A stretch of 64,000 bases of DNA from Leptospiraceae bacterium (lineage in GTDB: Bacteria > Spirochaetota > Leptospiria > Leptospirales > Leptospiraceae). The stretch is from NCBI GenBank assembly GCA_015075105.1, contig JABTUZ010000001.1, positions 569,001-633,000 of the forward strand, read 5' to 3'. Below the pieces are notes generated by a model that made no database searches, had not been told where the DNA came from, and saw nothing but the letters and a program-made list of their open reading frames with translations. This document shows positions 8,884-16,946 of the stretch, one piece after another (within the stretch, counting starts at the first letter, position 1; every line of letters starts with the position of its first letter). Both the position numbers and the translations under genes were made by a program.

Positions 8884-9471
8884 TCAATTCAAATCAAACA
8901 ATTTTTTTTCGATAATAGAGCATATTATATGTCCAATCAAAATATGCGATTCTTGGATTCTTGCAGTTTCCGTGCTTGGAACAATTATTTCGTGATCGCA
9001 TAGAGATTTTAATTTTCCACCCGTTCCACCAAGTAAGGCAATTGTTTTCATACCAATAGACTTAGCCTTCTCTACTGCAAGTAAAATATTTTCTGAATTC
9101 CCAGATGTGGTAATCGCAAAAAGTAAATCCTCTGGTTTTCCGAATGCTTCAATTTGTCTTGAAAAAATTTCTTTATAACCGTAATCATTCCCGCAAGCAG
9201 TCAAGGTAGCACTATCACTAGATAGAGAAATAGCGGGTAAGGCTTTTCTTTCATTACCAGATTTGAACCTAACTACCAACTCTGTTGCGATATGAGATGC
9301 GTCGCAAGATGAGCCTCCATTTCCACAAAACAATAATTTTCCACCCGACAAAAGTACGTTAGCCGCTATATCACTTGCTTTTTCTATAGAATCAATATGG
9401 CTTTCGATTAGTTTTTCTTTTACTTGAATCGAGACTTGGATTGTTTCCTTAATTAATTCAGAATTATTCAT
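8884..9471 (-). CDS. gmhA: Phosphoheptose isomerase (SIS domain)
   Basis: Converts sedoheptulose 7-phosphate to D-glycero-D-manno-heptose 7-phosphate, the first step to the heptose of LPS. The 195-residue SIS protein contains [22 protein letters not shown] near 48-70 with the catalytic Glu, TTSGNSENI around residue 120, and [12 protein letters not shown] near the C-terminus with the active-site His positions. Length matches GmhA. Its start overlaps the stop of the upstream gene (ATGA), and the neighbouring glycosyltransferase supports a role in surface polysaccharide. A related SIS sugar isomerase is possible but less likely. Confidence 0.88.
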   Translation of the reverse strand: MNNSELIKETIQVSIQVKEKLIESHIDSIEKASDIAANVLLSGGKLLFCGNGGSSCDASHIATELVVRFKSGNERKALPAISLSSDSATLTACGNDYGYKEIFSRQIEAFGKPEDLLFAITTSGNSENILLAVEKAKSIGMKTIALLGGTGGKLKSLCDHEIIVPSTETARIQESHILIGHIICSIIEKKLFDLN

Positions 9472-10241
9472 AGTTCCTTTTCTCTCTTGGCTTTTAGACC
9501 TTCAATTACCTTTTTGAAATCTTTTAATGCAAAATCTAAATCAAATAAATTTTTATTTTTAGAGTGGGGATTCATTTCTTCTGAAGTTACACCTTGATTT
9601 AGAAAAAACAACTCTTCCGAAATAATGTTTTTCTGTTTTCTTGTAGCAATTTTTTTAAATAACTCAAAAAAAGAATCCTCTAAAGTGACGAGTAAAAGAG
9701 CGGTGCTATTCGCGTTTAATCGCAAAAAAACTTGCTGTTGCCAAAAGATTTCCCAGTTCAAGATAACCTTCCAATCAAAATTAGTATGGTTGTCGTATAT
9801 TGTCCCCGAAATTTCATCAAATTCAATTCCTCTCGCTCTAGAAAAAAAAGAGCGAAGACTTGAATGCTCATAAGCAATTGTTTTATTGAAATCTGCTTCC
9901 GATAAAAATACAAGACCTGAAATTTTTTCTTCCTTGAGGCTTAAATAGCTACCCGTGCTGATTAGAATGGAGTAGTCGCTTCCATCTTTCTCTTTTCCTT
10001 CTAATCTGAATAATTTTTCTGAGATTTTTGTGACTTTAAAATTTTTTCTTTCTAATAGCAAACCTGATTCTTTTTTTTGGGTTATTAAAAATTGAGAGAG
10101 CTTTAGTCGAAGGTCTCCTAACTCCCCCTCTAATCCTTTTGGAATCTTGGGTTTTAATTCAGATTTTTCTTCCGTGACTTGAGTTTTTTTAAATCGAAAA
10201 ATTGTATTAAAAATTGTATAAAGCTTTTTACTAATTCCCAT
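9468..10241 (-). CDS. Hypothetical protein in LPS-type operon
   Basis: I do not recognise this 257-residue protein. It has a basic N-terminus without a clear signal peptide, a charged linker rich in Lys/Glu (about residues 17-40), and a mostly soluble alpha/beta-looking body with [13 protein letters not shown] and a C-terminal helix of Lys/Glu. It overlaps the upstream glycosyltransferase by 11 bases and the downstream gmhA by 4, so it is part of the same translationally coupled operon and likely works with surface sugar synthesis or its regulation. The coupling and length make it a real gene despite unknown function. Confidence 0.75.
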   Translation of the reverse strand: MGISKKLYTIFNTIFRFKKTQVTEEKSELKPKIPKGLEGELGDLRLKLSQFLITQKKESGLLLERKNFKVTKISEKLFRLEGKEKDGSDYSILISTGSYLSLKEEKISGLVFLSEADFNKTIAYEHSSLRSFFSRARGIEFDEISGTIYDNHTNFDWKVILNWEIFWQQQVFLRLNANSTALLLVTLEDSFFELFKKIATRKQKNIISEELFFLNQGVTSEEMNPHSKNKNLFDLDFALKDFKKVIEGLKAKREKEL

Positions 10242-11046
10242 AATCAGCTCTCAAATTGGAAGGTCTTTTCAATCCATTTTTTTCTAGCTCAAAGATTTTG
10301 GCTTGTTTCAAAAAAGTAGAATACGCAGAAGAAATAGCGATCGTGAAACCTGCAAACCCATCTAAAAATCCTAATTTATAGAAATATATTTCAAAGAATT
10401 TGACTATTGGTTTCCAAACACATTTACTGTATGAAAATTTTTGCATTTTTTGGAATCTGGTAAATGCAACAATTGAAGAGAATTTATTTATTGTATCGAC
10501 TTGATGAGAAAGATCTGTAAAACTATAATGGATGATGTCTCCTTTTAATTCCGACTCAGAACCAACGATCTCTATAAAATCGTGAGGATTTTCTCCTGTC
10601 CATTTTCCGTGGCCTTTCCTAAAAAATCTGAATCGTTTCAATGGATACCAGCCGGAATGACGAATAAATTTCCCAAGATGAAAAGTGAGTCTTGGAATTT
10701 TATATCCATCTTTTAAAAAATCTTCTTTCAATAATTTTTGAATTTCGAGATTTAAGTTTTCGCTTACTCTTTCATCCGAATCTAATGAGAGAATAAATTC
10801 TCCCTTGCATAAATCAATAGCTCTATTTTTTTGTTCTATATGACCGGTGAATTTGTGTTGAAAAAAGCGTACTTTTTTATAAGATTTAGCGATAGATTTT
10901 GTTTTATCCGTGCTATATGAGTCGAGTATGATTATCTCATCTGCAATATTTTCAAAAGAGTCTATGCAAGCTCTTAGATTTTTTTCTTCATTGTAAGTGA
11001 TTACGGCAACCGACAATTGTATTTTTTTTTGTTTACCTGTAATCAA
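10231..11046 (-). CDS. Family 2 glycosyltransferase, WaaE/KdtX-like
   Basis: Transfers a nucleotide-activated sugar, probably onto LPS core. The 271-residue GT-A enzyme starts with LSVAVITYNEEKNLRACIDS (nucleotide binding), then EIIILDSYSTDKT, and LSLDSDERV (DxD-like metal site near 88-92). Downstream are HLGKFIRHSGWYPLKRFRFFRKG and a GENPHDFIE-type segment typical of the WaaE/LpsE branch that adds glucose to heptose I. Length is typical. It heads a four-gene minus-strand operon including gmhA. The acceptor is inferred from context. It diverges from the O-antigen ligase-like gene with only 3 bases between ATGs, so the promoters must lie within coding sequence or overlap. Confidence 0.87.
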   Translation of the reverse strand: MITGKQKKIQLSVAVITYNEEKNLRACIDSFENIADEIIILDSYSTDKTKSIAKSYKKVRFFQHKFTGHIEQKNRAIDLCKGEFILSLDSDERVSENLNLEIQKLLKEDFLKDGYKIPRLTFHLGKFIRHSGWYPLKRFRFFRKGHGKWTGENPHDFIEIVGSESELKGDIIHYSFTDLSHQVDTINKFSSIVAFTRFQKMQKFSYSKCVWKPIVKFFEIYFYKLGFLDGFAGFTIAISSAYSTFLKQAKIFELEKNGLKRPSNLRADYGN

Positions 11047-11049
11047 AGG

Positions 11050-12990
11050 ATGGAATCCATATCAATCATATTGAAATTACCAAAAAACATAAATCTCACT
11101 ATTTCCTATTACTCATTTTTAATCTTTTTTAGCACTTTCGTATTTTCAGTTTCAATTTCTCAAATCTTTGCAGGTTTATCAATCTTATTTTTTTTCATTG
11201 ATTCAGCTTTCCAAAGAAAAATAAAAAGTAGATTCCATAACATGTTTTTTGGAGTCTTATTGCTCATCTTTCTGTTTTTAATTCTATCCGAAATAGTAAA
11301 TATTAAAAACTACACTTTATCATTTCAATCTTTGTTCAAAAATGAAATGGGAGATATATGGATGATTTTTATTCTACCCACTGCTTCTTTTCATTTTCAA
11401 AATAGAGAAAAAAGAAATAGAATCATCCAAGTCTTTTGTTTTTCCTTCACAATTCTACTCTCTTCCGGTTTCATTTCCGTTTTTACTCCATTTAGGCTTG
11501 CCAAGTTTATTTCCAATGGATTTCAAATTTTGCAAGGAGACAGGCTTCAACATTTTGCAGGAGAAATTTTTGGGATTCAGACATATTTACCTATTGGTCT
11601 AATGAATACTCACCTTACTTATGGTGGAATATTCGGACTTTTTTTTCCTGCGATATTTTTTTATTGGTTTTATAATAATCAAAATTCTCACTTAATATTC
11701 AAAACTATTTTTTTTTGTTTTGCCTTACTATCTTTTTTTGTATTTATTTATAATCAGTCGAGGAGTGTTTGGATTGGTATATTTTTCTCTTGCACTTTAG
11801 TTTTTTTGAAATATTTCCGTAAAATTTTTTCCATAATTCAAAAATACAAAAAAAGAGTATTTCTTATATTTGGTGCACTTACTTTTTTACTTATTATTCT
11901 TTTTTTTAACCTTGTCCAGAAAAACTGGTTAGTCCAACGTGCAATTTCCGAAGCTACAAAAGACAATACAACCGAAAATCAAAGGTATTTTATACACAAT
12001 GTGAATTTTGAAATTATTAAAAATAATTTTCTGTTTGGTGTGGGGCCGGGTAATTTCTCAAAAGCCCACCAAATTGAATCAGACAAATTGATCTTAAAAA
12101 AAGAAGAACTTTGGTACGAATTATTTATCACCCCAAGAGGACACGCCCACCATGATCTATTGCATTTTATGGCAATTGGAGGCGTATTGCCCGCAATTCT
12201 TTTTTTGCTATTTTGGGTTTTCTTATTGAATTATTTTTTTCAAATTAAAAAAACTCCCACCCTCATTTTATTTTCCGGGATTTTTTCCATTCTGCCTGCC
12301 GGTTTTTTTCAGTGTTATATTCAAGACGATGAAGTGTCACTTCCTTTTTACGCAATAGTAGGGTTACTTACATCAATGAAAAAAAATCGTTTAATTAAAA
12401 ATAATAAGATTTTTAAAATTTCACTCGTTGCAACCATTTTTCTTTTCGCATCTATGATTGTGTTTTTATATTATTCTACGAGGAAAAATCCAGAACAAGT
12501 TTATAAGAGAAAAATCAAGTCTATTTATTTAGAGGATATTGACAAAATAAGAAAATCCTTATATAAAAATACACCTTTTCAAAAAATGGATCGACTGCAT
12601 GCAGAGAAGGGCTTTGTTATAGAAGGATGCCTAACGCATAGATTTACAAATCCAATTACACCACGAAAAGAAAATTATACAATAATGTTAGAATTTCCGA
12701 ATATTGATTTTAATCACCCTAAGTTATTAAAAATCACTGCAATAGAGAGAGATGCTTTCGATCAAGATAAATTGTACAAAGCGCACGAGAGCCGAATTTT
12801 AAAAGAATATCAATTTCAACTAAAACCCGGAAAGAATATTATTTCTCTTTCTGAAATACAATCTAATCAGAATTCAAATCTATTCCCTGAAAATATCTTT
12901 TTTCGAGATTTTCAATTTCAGTTTTTTCATTCCAAGCCTGAAGAAATTATTTTACCAAAAATTGATTTTGGAAAAAACTGTGGTTTATAA
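11050..12990 (+). CDS. O-antigen ligase / Wzy-like polytopic membrane protein
   Basis: A 647-residue inner-membrane protein with about 10-12 hydrophobic segments in the first 450 residues and a soluble C-terminal part of about 170. It has the WaaL/Wzy pattern: QSRSVWIGIFFSC in a loop/TM transition and, after a large loop, LFGVGPGNFSKAH followed by RGHAHHDLLHFMAIGGVLPAILFL, which contains the conserved periplasmic His (PHN-like) motif. Such proteins join or polymerise O-antigen or other glycans. I chose ATG 11050 over TTG 11017 because the latter would overlap the divergent glycosyltransferase. The neighbours (gmhA, GT2) support an LPS role. Ligase and polymerase cannot be separated by sequence alone. 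Confidence 0.8.
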   Translation: MESISIILKLPKNINLTISYYSFLIFFSTFVFSVSISQIFAGLSILFFFIDSAFQRKIKSRFHNMFFGVLLLIFLFLILSEIVNIKNYTLSFQSLFKNEMGDIWMIFILPTASFHFQNREKRNRIIQVFCFSFTILLSSGFISVFTPFRLAKFISNGFQILQGDRLQHFAGEIFGIQTYLPIGLMNTHLTYGGIFGLFFPAIFFYWFYNNQNSHLIFKTIFFCFALLSFFVFIYNQSRSVWIGIFFSCTLVFLKYFRKIFSIIQKYKKRVFLIFGALTFLLIILFFNLVQKNWLVQRAISEATKDNTTENQRYFIHNVNFEIIKNNFLFGVGPGNFSKAHQIESDKLILKKEELWYELFITPRGHAHHDLLHFMAIGGVLPAILFLLFWVFLLNYFFQIKKTPTLILFSGIFSILPAGFFQCYIQDDEVSLPFYAIVGLLTSMKKNRLIKNNKIFKISLVATIFLFASMIVFLYYSTRKNPEQVYKRKIKSIYLEDIDKIRKSLYKNTPFQKMDRLHAEKGFVIEGCLTHRFTNPITPRKENYTIMLEFPNIDFNHPKLLKITAIERDAFDQDKLYKAHESRILKEYQFQLKPGKNIISLSEIQSNQNSNLFPENIFFRDFQFQFFHSKPEEIILPKIDFGKNCGL

Positions 12991-13975
12991 TAGAAAAATT
13001 CCACCTCAAGCCTTATCTTATGTTTTGTAAAATTCAATCTACCCAGTTTTCGTATTTTTTTTAACTAGATTCTCTAAAGAGGTAATTTTTTCTGTAATAA
13101 GTTTGAAAAATTTTTTTATTTTTAGTATAGTTTATGACACTTCTGCCAAGCCCTTGTGTTGCAAGATCTGGGGTTGCCAATAAATAGTGATTCTTAAGTT
13201 TTGAGCGTATATACTCCCTAGATCGACTTTTTGCAGGTGTGCCATCTATAGAATTACATGACTTATACCACAAATTGGGAACTTTTTGTGTAAAAATGTG
13301 GGAACTCCACTTTTTTGGAAAGTTTCATATTTAGTACAAATTTGGAACTTTTTGTGCAAAAATGTGGGAACTCCACTTTTTTGGAAAGTTTCGCATTTAG
13401 TACAAATTTGGAACTTTTTGTGTAAAAATGTGGGAACTCCACTTTTTTGGAAAGTTTCGCATTTAGTACAATTTTAGGACTTTTTCTGTAATAACCTAAT
13501 CGCTAAAACAAATGCATATTTTAAAAAGTCAAAATTAATTATATTCAAAAAGAAAGGAAAAATTTACAAAAGAAGAATATTTAATAAATTGGCGCAAGAG
13601 CGATCACTCAAAAAGAGCTTATTGCAGAGAACATTCCTAAAGAGTTTACCATTTTGTAAATCTATCACTGACATTAAAAAAGCTTTTTTATGATGCTATA
13701 GGGTGGAGTTGATTAAGCAGTTACATTTTTTCTATCTAAAAATTACGGTTTCATCTGAACTGGAGCAATAAATGATGAGGGATTCATTCCCTTTCGGGAA
13801 TTTTACCTTTTGTAACGATTTTTTCTATGCAAAAATTCGCGTTATTGGTAAGCTTCGGGTAAGCAAGAAATGTTGTCCACCATGTTATATTTGCTCAGTA
13901 TAAAAGAGAAATTCATGAAAAGAAGGTTGAAACATTTTACGGCAATGAATATCTCTCTTATTAAGGGGATATTGT
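12991..13975. other. Large intergenic region with tandem repeats and gene debris
   Basis: 985 bases with no convincing gene. 13272-13490 holds three tandem 66-base repeats (listed separately). A 70-codon minus-strand frame (13061-13273) has no recognisable features. A 43-codon plus-strand frame (13772-13903, after ATGATG) ends in a Cys cluster, SKKCCPPCYIC, and could be the remnant of a larger gene. The remaining sequence (about 13500-13760) is AT-rich without visible structure. The region resembles a decayed accessory site. Confidence 0.55.
13272..13490 (+). repeat. Three tandem 66-bp repeats with GTGGGAACTCCAC core
   Basis: The core GTGGGAACTCCAC occurs at 13298, 13364 and 13430, an exact 66-base period. 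Each unit also carries GGAACTTTTTGTGYAAAAAT before the core and GGAAAGTTTCGCATTTAGTAC after it, with only a few substitutions between copies. The core is an imperfect dyad (GTGG...CCAC). Since 66 is divisible by 3, a 63-codon frame (13286-13477) reads as a 22-residue repeat; I treat this as a by-product. The same family reappears inverted at 16751-16920 and as single copies near 20217 and 20388. Confidence 0.93.
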
Positions 13976-14353
13976 ATGAAAATTTCATTGGGTAATCTAC
14001 CTCAGTCTTTAAAGGAAGATGAGTTAAAAAAGATGTTATCTTCTTTTGGAGAGGTAGTTTCTGTTCATATCAAAAGGGACAAAAAAACTAACACTTCCTT
14101 AGGTTATGGGAGTGCAGAAATGTCGGATGAAAATGGCATGAACTCTGCGATCAACGGTTTGAACGGAAAGGAAATTGAAGGGAAAAAAATAGTCCTTGTT
14201 GAGGCAGAGAAACTTCAGGCAGAGCATCAAGATAAGCATTGGGATAAAAATGCAGGTGGCAAATTACAGCCAAATAATTTTTCTGGTTTTAGAGGTGGGG
14301 GAGGACCCGGTAGTGCGGTTCGCAGAAGTGGGGGTGGAGGAAGAGGAAAGTAA
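13976..14353 (+). CDS. RRM-type RNA-binding protein with Gly-rich tail
   Basis: A 125-residue protein with a single RNA recognition motif: ISLGNLP as RNP2, LKEDELKKMLSSFGEVVSV, and LGYGSAEM as a divergent RNP1 (Y kept, one aromatic lost), followed by AINGLNGKEIEGKKIVLVEA. The C-terminus is a Gly/Arg-rich tail (FRGGGGPG...SGGGGRGK), as in the cyanobacterial Rbp and other bacterial RRM proteins that act as RNA chaperones, often in cold response. GGGG precedes the ATG (aaggggatattgt). It begins a three-gene operon, 2 bases before the acyltransferase gene. Confidence 0.9.
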   Translation: MKISLGNLPQSLKEDELKKMLSSFGEVVSVHIKRDKKTNTSLGYGSAEMSDENGMNSAINGLNGKEIEGKKIVLVEAEKLQAEHQDKHWDKNAGGKLQPNNFSGFRGGGGPGSAVRRSGGGGRGK

Positions 14354-14355
14354 AA

Positions 14356-15522
14356 ATGACGAAAGTATTAAACGATGCAAAACAATCAGGTAAGAAATTA
14401 TTTCTCCAATTTGGTGGACAAGGCTCTCCCTATTTAAAAGAGATTTCTAAACTTTATGAAGAGCCTTTACTAAAAGAATTTTTTGAGGTAGCTTTTTCTG
14501 CCATTCAAAAAGAAGAAAAAAGACTCGGTAGAACTAATTTGATTTCGGAAGGTTTAAATATTCAGTCTTGGATCGAAAATCCAGACAAGGCACCAAGTGA
14601 AAACTATCTTTGCAGGGGAAGTGTTTCTGTTGGAATGATTTTTATTACTCAGCTTGCTCATTATCATCTACTTACTTTGAAAGGTTATTCTGTCTCTGAG
14701 TTAATGGCTAATTCTTCCGGAACTACAGGTCACAGTCAGGGGATTGTTGCTGCCTCTTTAGCTGCGCTTGGGAAAGAAAAAGAAGAATTTTACGATACAT
14801 TTTCTAAATTCATTACCTTTATTTTTTACCTTGGTTATAGGGCACAAGAGCAGTTTCCTTTTTTTGATTTAGAAAATTCTGTCTTGGAGGGAAATTCTGC
14901 AATTGGAGACAAAAACCCTGCTCCAATGGTTGCTTGCATTGGTTATTCTAAGGACGAATTAGAAAAAAGAGTTAATGAAGCAAACGATGCGCTGGGCTTT
15001 AAGGGTAAGGATACTCTCTACATTAGTTTGTACAACACTCCTGATTCAATGATTATTTCTGGTAAACCTTCTTCTCTACTTGGTTTTAGAAAAAAATTCC
15101 ATTCGGAAATGGAGGAGAAAAAGGCTAAGTTTGTGTATTTAAAGACTACTGCACCTTTTCATTGTCCATTGATGGATGATTCTTGGGTAGTGTTTCAAAA
15201 AGATTTAGAGTCTTACGTTCAGTTTCCTTTTAAGGGAAGCGATTTAAAAATTCCGGTCTATTCTATCTGGGACGGTAGAAATTTTCAAAGTGTAGAAAAT
15301 CTTGCAGAAGTTCTTTTTAAAGAAGTTGTGATTCAAGCACTTCATTGGGATAAAGCAGTTGGACAAGTTTTATCTAATGAAAAAATTTCTCCGGTGATTG
15401 ATTTTGGTCCGAGTGTAGTCAGCGCAAAACTTACTCAAGGGCAGATTGCCGCAAGAGGAAAATCCAATCAAGTTTTGTGTGCAGCAAATCCGAAAGATTT
15501 AAAAATATTATTAGAAGGTTAA
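14356..15522 (+). CDS. Orphan acyltransferase domain of fungal/FAS I beta-subunit type
   Basis: A 388-residue protein resembling the starter-acyl/malonyl transferase domain of type I fatty acid synthase beta subunits. It has LFLQFGGQGSPYLKEI near the start (the usual FxGQG), the nucleophile elbow TGHSQGIVAAS with the catalytic Ser around residue 128, TAPFHCPLMDDS carrying the second catalytic His, and VIDFGPSVVSAKLT at the end. It stands alone instead of within a megasynthase, so it probably acts in trans on an acyl carrier protein. It starts 2 bases after the RRM gene and is followed by dps. Its real acyl substrate is unknown. Confidence 0.8.
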   Translation: MTKVLNDAKQSGKKLFLQFGGQGSPYLKEISKLYEEPLLKEFFEVAFSAIQKEEKRLGRTNLISEGLNIQSWIENPDKAPSENYLCRGSVSVGMIFITQLAHYHLLTLKGYSVSELMANSSGTTGHSQGIVAASLAALGKEKEEFYDTFSKFITFIFYLGYRAQEQFPFFDLENSVLEGNSAIGDKNPAPMVACIGYSKDELEKRVNEANDALGFKGKDTLYISLYNTPDSMIISGKPSSLLGFRKKFHSEMEEKKAKFVYLKTTAPFHCPLMDDSWVVFQKDLESYVQFPFKGSDLKIPVYSIWDGRNFQSVENLAEVLFKEVVIQALHWDKAVGQVLSNEKISPVIDFGPSVVSAKLTQGQIAARGKSNQVLCAANPKDLKILLEG

Positions 15523-15534
15523 GGGAGATTTTTT

Positions 15535-16008
15535 ATGGTTAAGATGGACATTGGTATTTCAGACAGTAATAGGAAAGAAATTTCAGAAGGATTAAGTAAG
15601 CTCCTGGCGGACACTTATACCCTTTATCACAAGACTCATGGCTACCATTGGAATGTTACGGGACCCATGTTTAATACTCTTCATTTGATGTTCATGGAGC
15701 AATACACCGAGCTTTGGAATTCGATTGATGTCATTGCAGAAAGAATTCGATCTCTTGGTTTTTTTGCTCCTTCGGGTTACTCTGAGCTTGCCAAGTTGAC
15801 AAGTATTTCGGATGATAAGGAAGTGCCGAATGCAGAAAATATGCTTTCTAATTTAGTTTCAGGTAATGAAGCTGTAATTAAAACTGCAAGAGGTATTTTA
15901 AAGTCAGCTGAGTCTGCCAATGACCAAGCCAGTTTGGACTTGCTTACTCAAAGACTCAATGTTCACGAAAAAACAGCTTGGATGCTTAGATCAATGCTTG
16001 ATGCTTGA
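15535..16008 (+). CDS. dps: Dps family ferritin-like protein
   Basis: Dps proteins form 12-mers that oxidise and store iron with peroxide and may coat DNA. The 157-residue product has the ferroxidase signature spread over two subunits: [23 protein letters not shown] (His pair), then [15 protein letters not shown] with Asp and Glu ligands. The C-terminal helix ends MLRSMLDA. Length is typical and there is no long basic N-tail, so DNA binding is uncertain. GGGAG precedes the ATG. Last gene of the RRM-acyltransferase-dps operon, followed by a terminator. Confidence 0.94.
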   Translation: MVKMDIGISDSNRKEISEGLSKLLADTYTLYHKTHGYHWNVTGPMFNTLHLMFMEQYTELWNSIDVIAERIRSLGFFAPSGYSELAKLTSISDDKEVPNAENMLSNLVSGNEAVIKTARGILKSAESANDQASLDLLTQRLNVHEKTAWMLRSMLDA

Positions 16009-16054
16009 GTATATTCATTGTGTGATAGGTAGTCGGTTTATAATTTAGTTTAGT

Positions 16055-16094
16055 TTCTACCCTTATTTTTTTGGCATACAGGGTAGAATTTTTT
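16055..16094 (+). terminator. Rho-independent terminator after dps
   Basis: A 9-base stem TTCTACCCT (16055-16063) pairs with AGGGTAGAA (16080-16088) over a 16-base loop and is followed by TTTTTTG. It lies 46 bases after the dps stop and closes the RRM-acyltransferase-dps operon. Confidence 0.75.
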
Positions 16095-16165
16095 GTTTAG
16101 GTTCGGGGTATGGGTTATCCCAAAGACTTTTTTGTTTTTTGTTTTTTGTTCTTGTTTTTTCCTTC

Positions 16166-16630
16166 TTACATCAATGGCTTTTGTCGTATCAGCCTATTGT
16201 ATCGGATAGTTTTTCTCTTTGAGAGATAGACTCCTATCGCAATCGAACTGACCTTGGGTGGAACTCCAAAGTCATAGAACTTGGCAGGGATGATTATGTC
16301 CCATCCGGCAATGTCAAGTAACAAAAGAAGAGTAAAAAGAGCCGTTCGGGAAATACCAAGCCATTGAGCAAACTCACCAAGCTCAATCCAATCTGCGTTC
16401 TCTGGACGAAAATTCTTCTTCTGCAAGTTTTGCCCTTCTTCCTGATACACCGTCTTAACACAATCCAACTTTTCAAAAGTCCTCCAAAGTAACACATTGC
16501 GATACCTCTCCAGCAAATCATGCAAGTAATCTTCTCTCGAAATAGTTTCAGTCCTCGAATTAAACTCATCCATAAATTTTTCTGGAATAAGCAGACTCGA
16601 TTGGGTTCGCTCAAATTTTTCCGGGTTCAT
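16166..16630 (-). CDS. DUF1564 family protein
   Basis: A 154-residue soluble protein that I recognise as the DUF1564 type, a large paralogous family in Leptospira of unknown function. Typical features are LHDLLERYRNVLLWRTFEKL in the first half, then QNLQKKNFRPENADWIELGEFAQWLGISRTALFTLLLLLDIAGWD and KFYDFGVPP. The segment DWIELGEFAQWLGISRTALF looks like a helix-turn-helix, so a DNA-binding or regulatory role is possible. The start is ATG at 16630, with AGGAG about 6 bases upstream. It stands alone between two inverted repeat clusters. Strong indicator of Leptospira ancestry. Confidence 0.75.
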   Translation of the reverse strand: MNPEKFERTQSSLLIPEKFMDEFNSRTETISREDYLHDLLERYRNVLLWRTFEKLDCVKTVYQEEGQNLQKKNFRPENADWIELGEFAQWLGISRTALFTLLLLLDIAGWDIIIPAKFYDFGVPPKVSSIAIGVYLSKRKTIRYNRLIRQKPLM

Positions 16631-16946
16631 AGTATTCTCCTAATATAAAAATTTTTTCTTTCTATAGTTTCTGTCCCCTGCTATAAGGTAAAAAAAGTTT
16701 GCTTTAGAAAAAAAAATTTTTCTTTTTTTAGAATTTTTTCTTAAGTTTTACCGAAAAAGTCCTAAAATTGTATTTAATGTGATATCACCTAAAAAAGTGG
16801 AGATCCCACATTTTTGCATAAAAGGTGAACAATTTGTATAAAACATGCACTTTACTGAAAAGAGTGGAGATCCCACATTTTTGCACGAAAGGTGCAAAAT
16901 CTGCACTAAATGTGAAACCTATAAACTATGCTAAAAATAAAAAATT
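16631..16946. other. Intergenic region with inverted repeat cluster
   Basis: 316 bases between the DUF1564 gene and the TonB receptor gene, both on the minus strand. The right half is the two-copy repeat cluster (16751-16920). The left half is AT-rich and must contain the DUF1564 promoter (ribosome binding site near 16637); a clear -35/-10 pair is not visible. No hairpin plus T-run for the receptor gene was found. Confidence 0.6.
16751..16920 (-). repeat. Two-copy cluster of the ~66-bp repeat, opposite orientation
   Basis: GTGGAGATCCCAC occurs at 16797 and 16864 (67-base period). Read as reverse complement, the units match the 13272-13490 array over their whole length: core, TTTTTGCAC/CAAAA flank, ACTAAATG and GAAAC. 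The array edge AAAAAGTCCTAAAATTGTA is also shared (13469-13487 reversed versus 16755-16773). The two clusters therefore form inverted repeats around a 3.3-kb segment with four genes. Confidence 0.88.

Noticed and set aside
13061..13273. 70-codon minus-strand ORF left of the tandem repeats
   Set aside because: No family motif, no good ribosome binding site, and it ends in AT-rich sequence; not enough to call a gene.
13286..13477. 63-codon ORF made of 22-residue repeats (CKNVGTPLFWKVSHLVQIWNFL type)
   Set aside because: It follows from the 66-base period of the DNA repeat. There is no ribosome binding site, and inverted copies elsewhere do not keep a frame.
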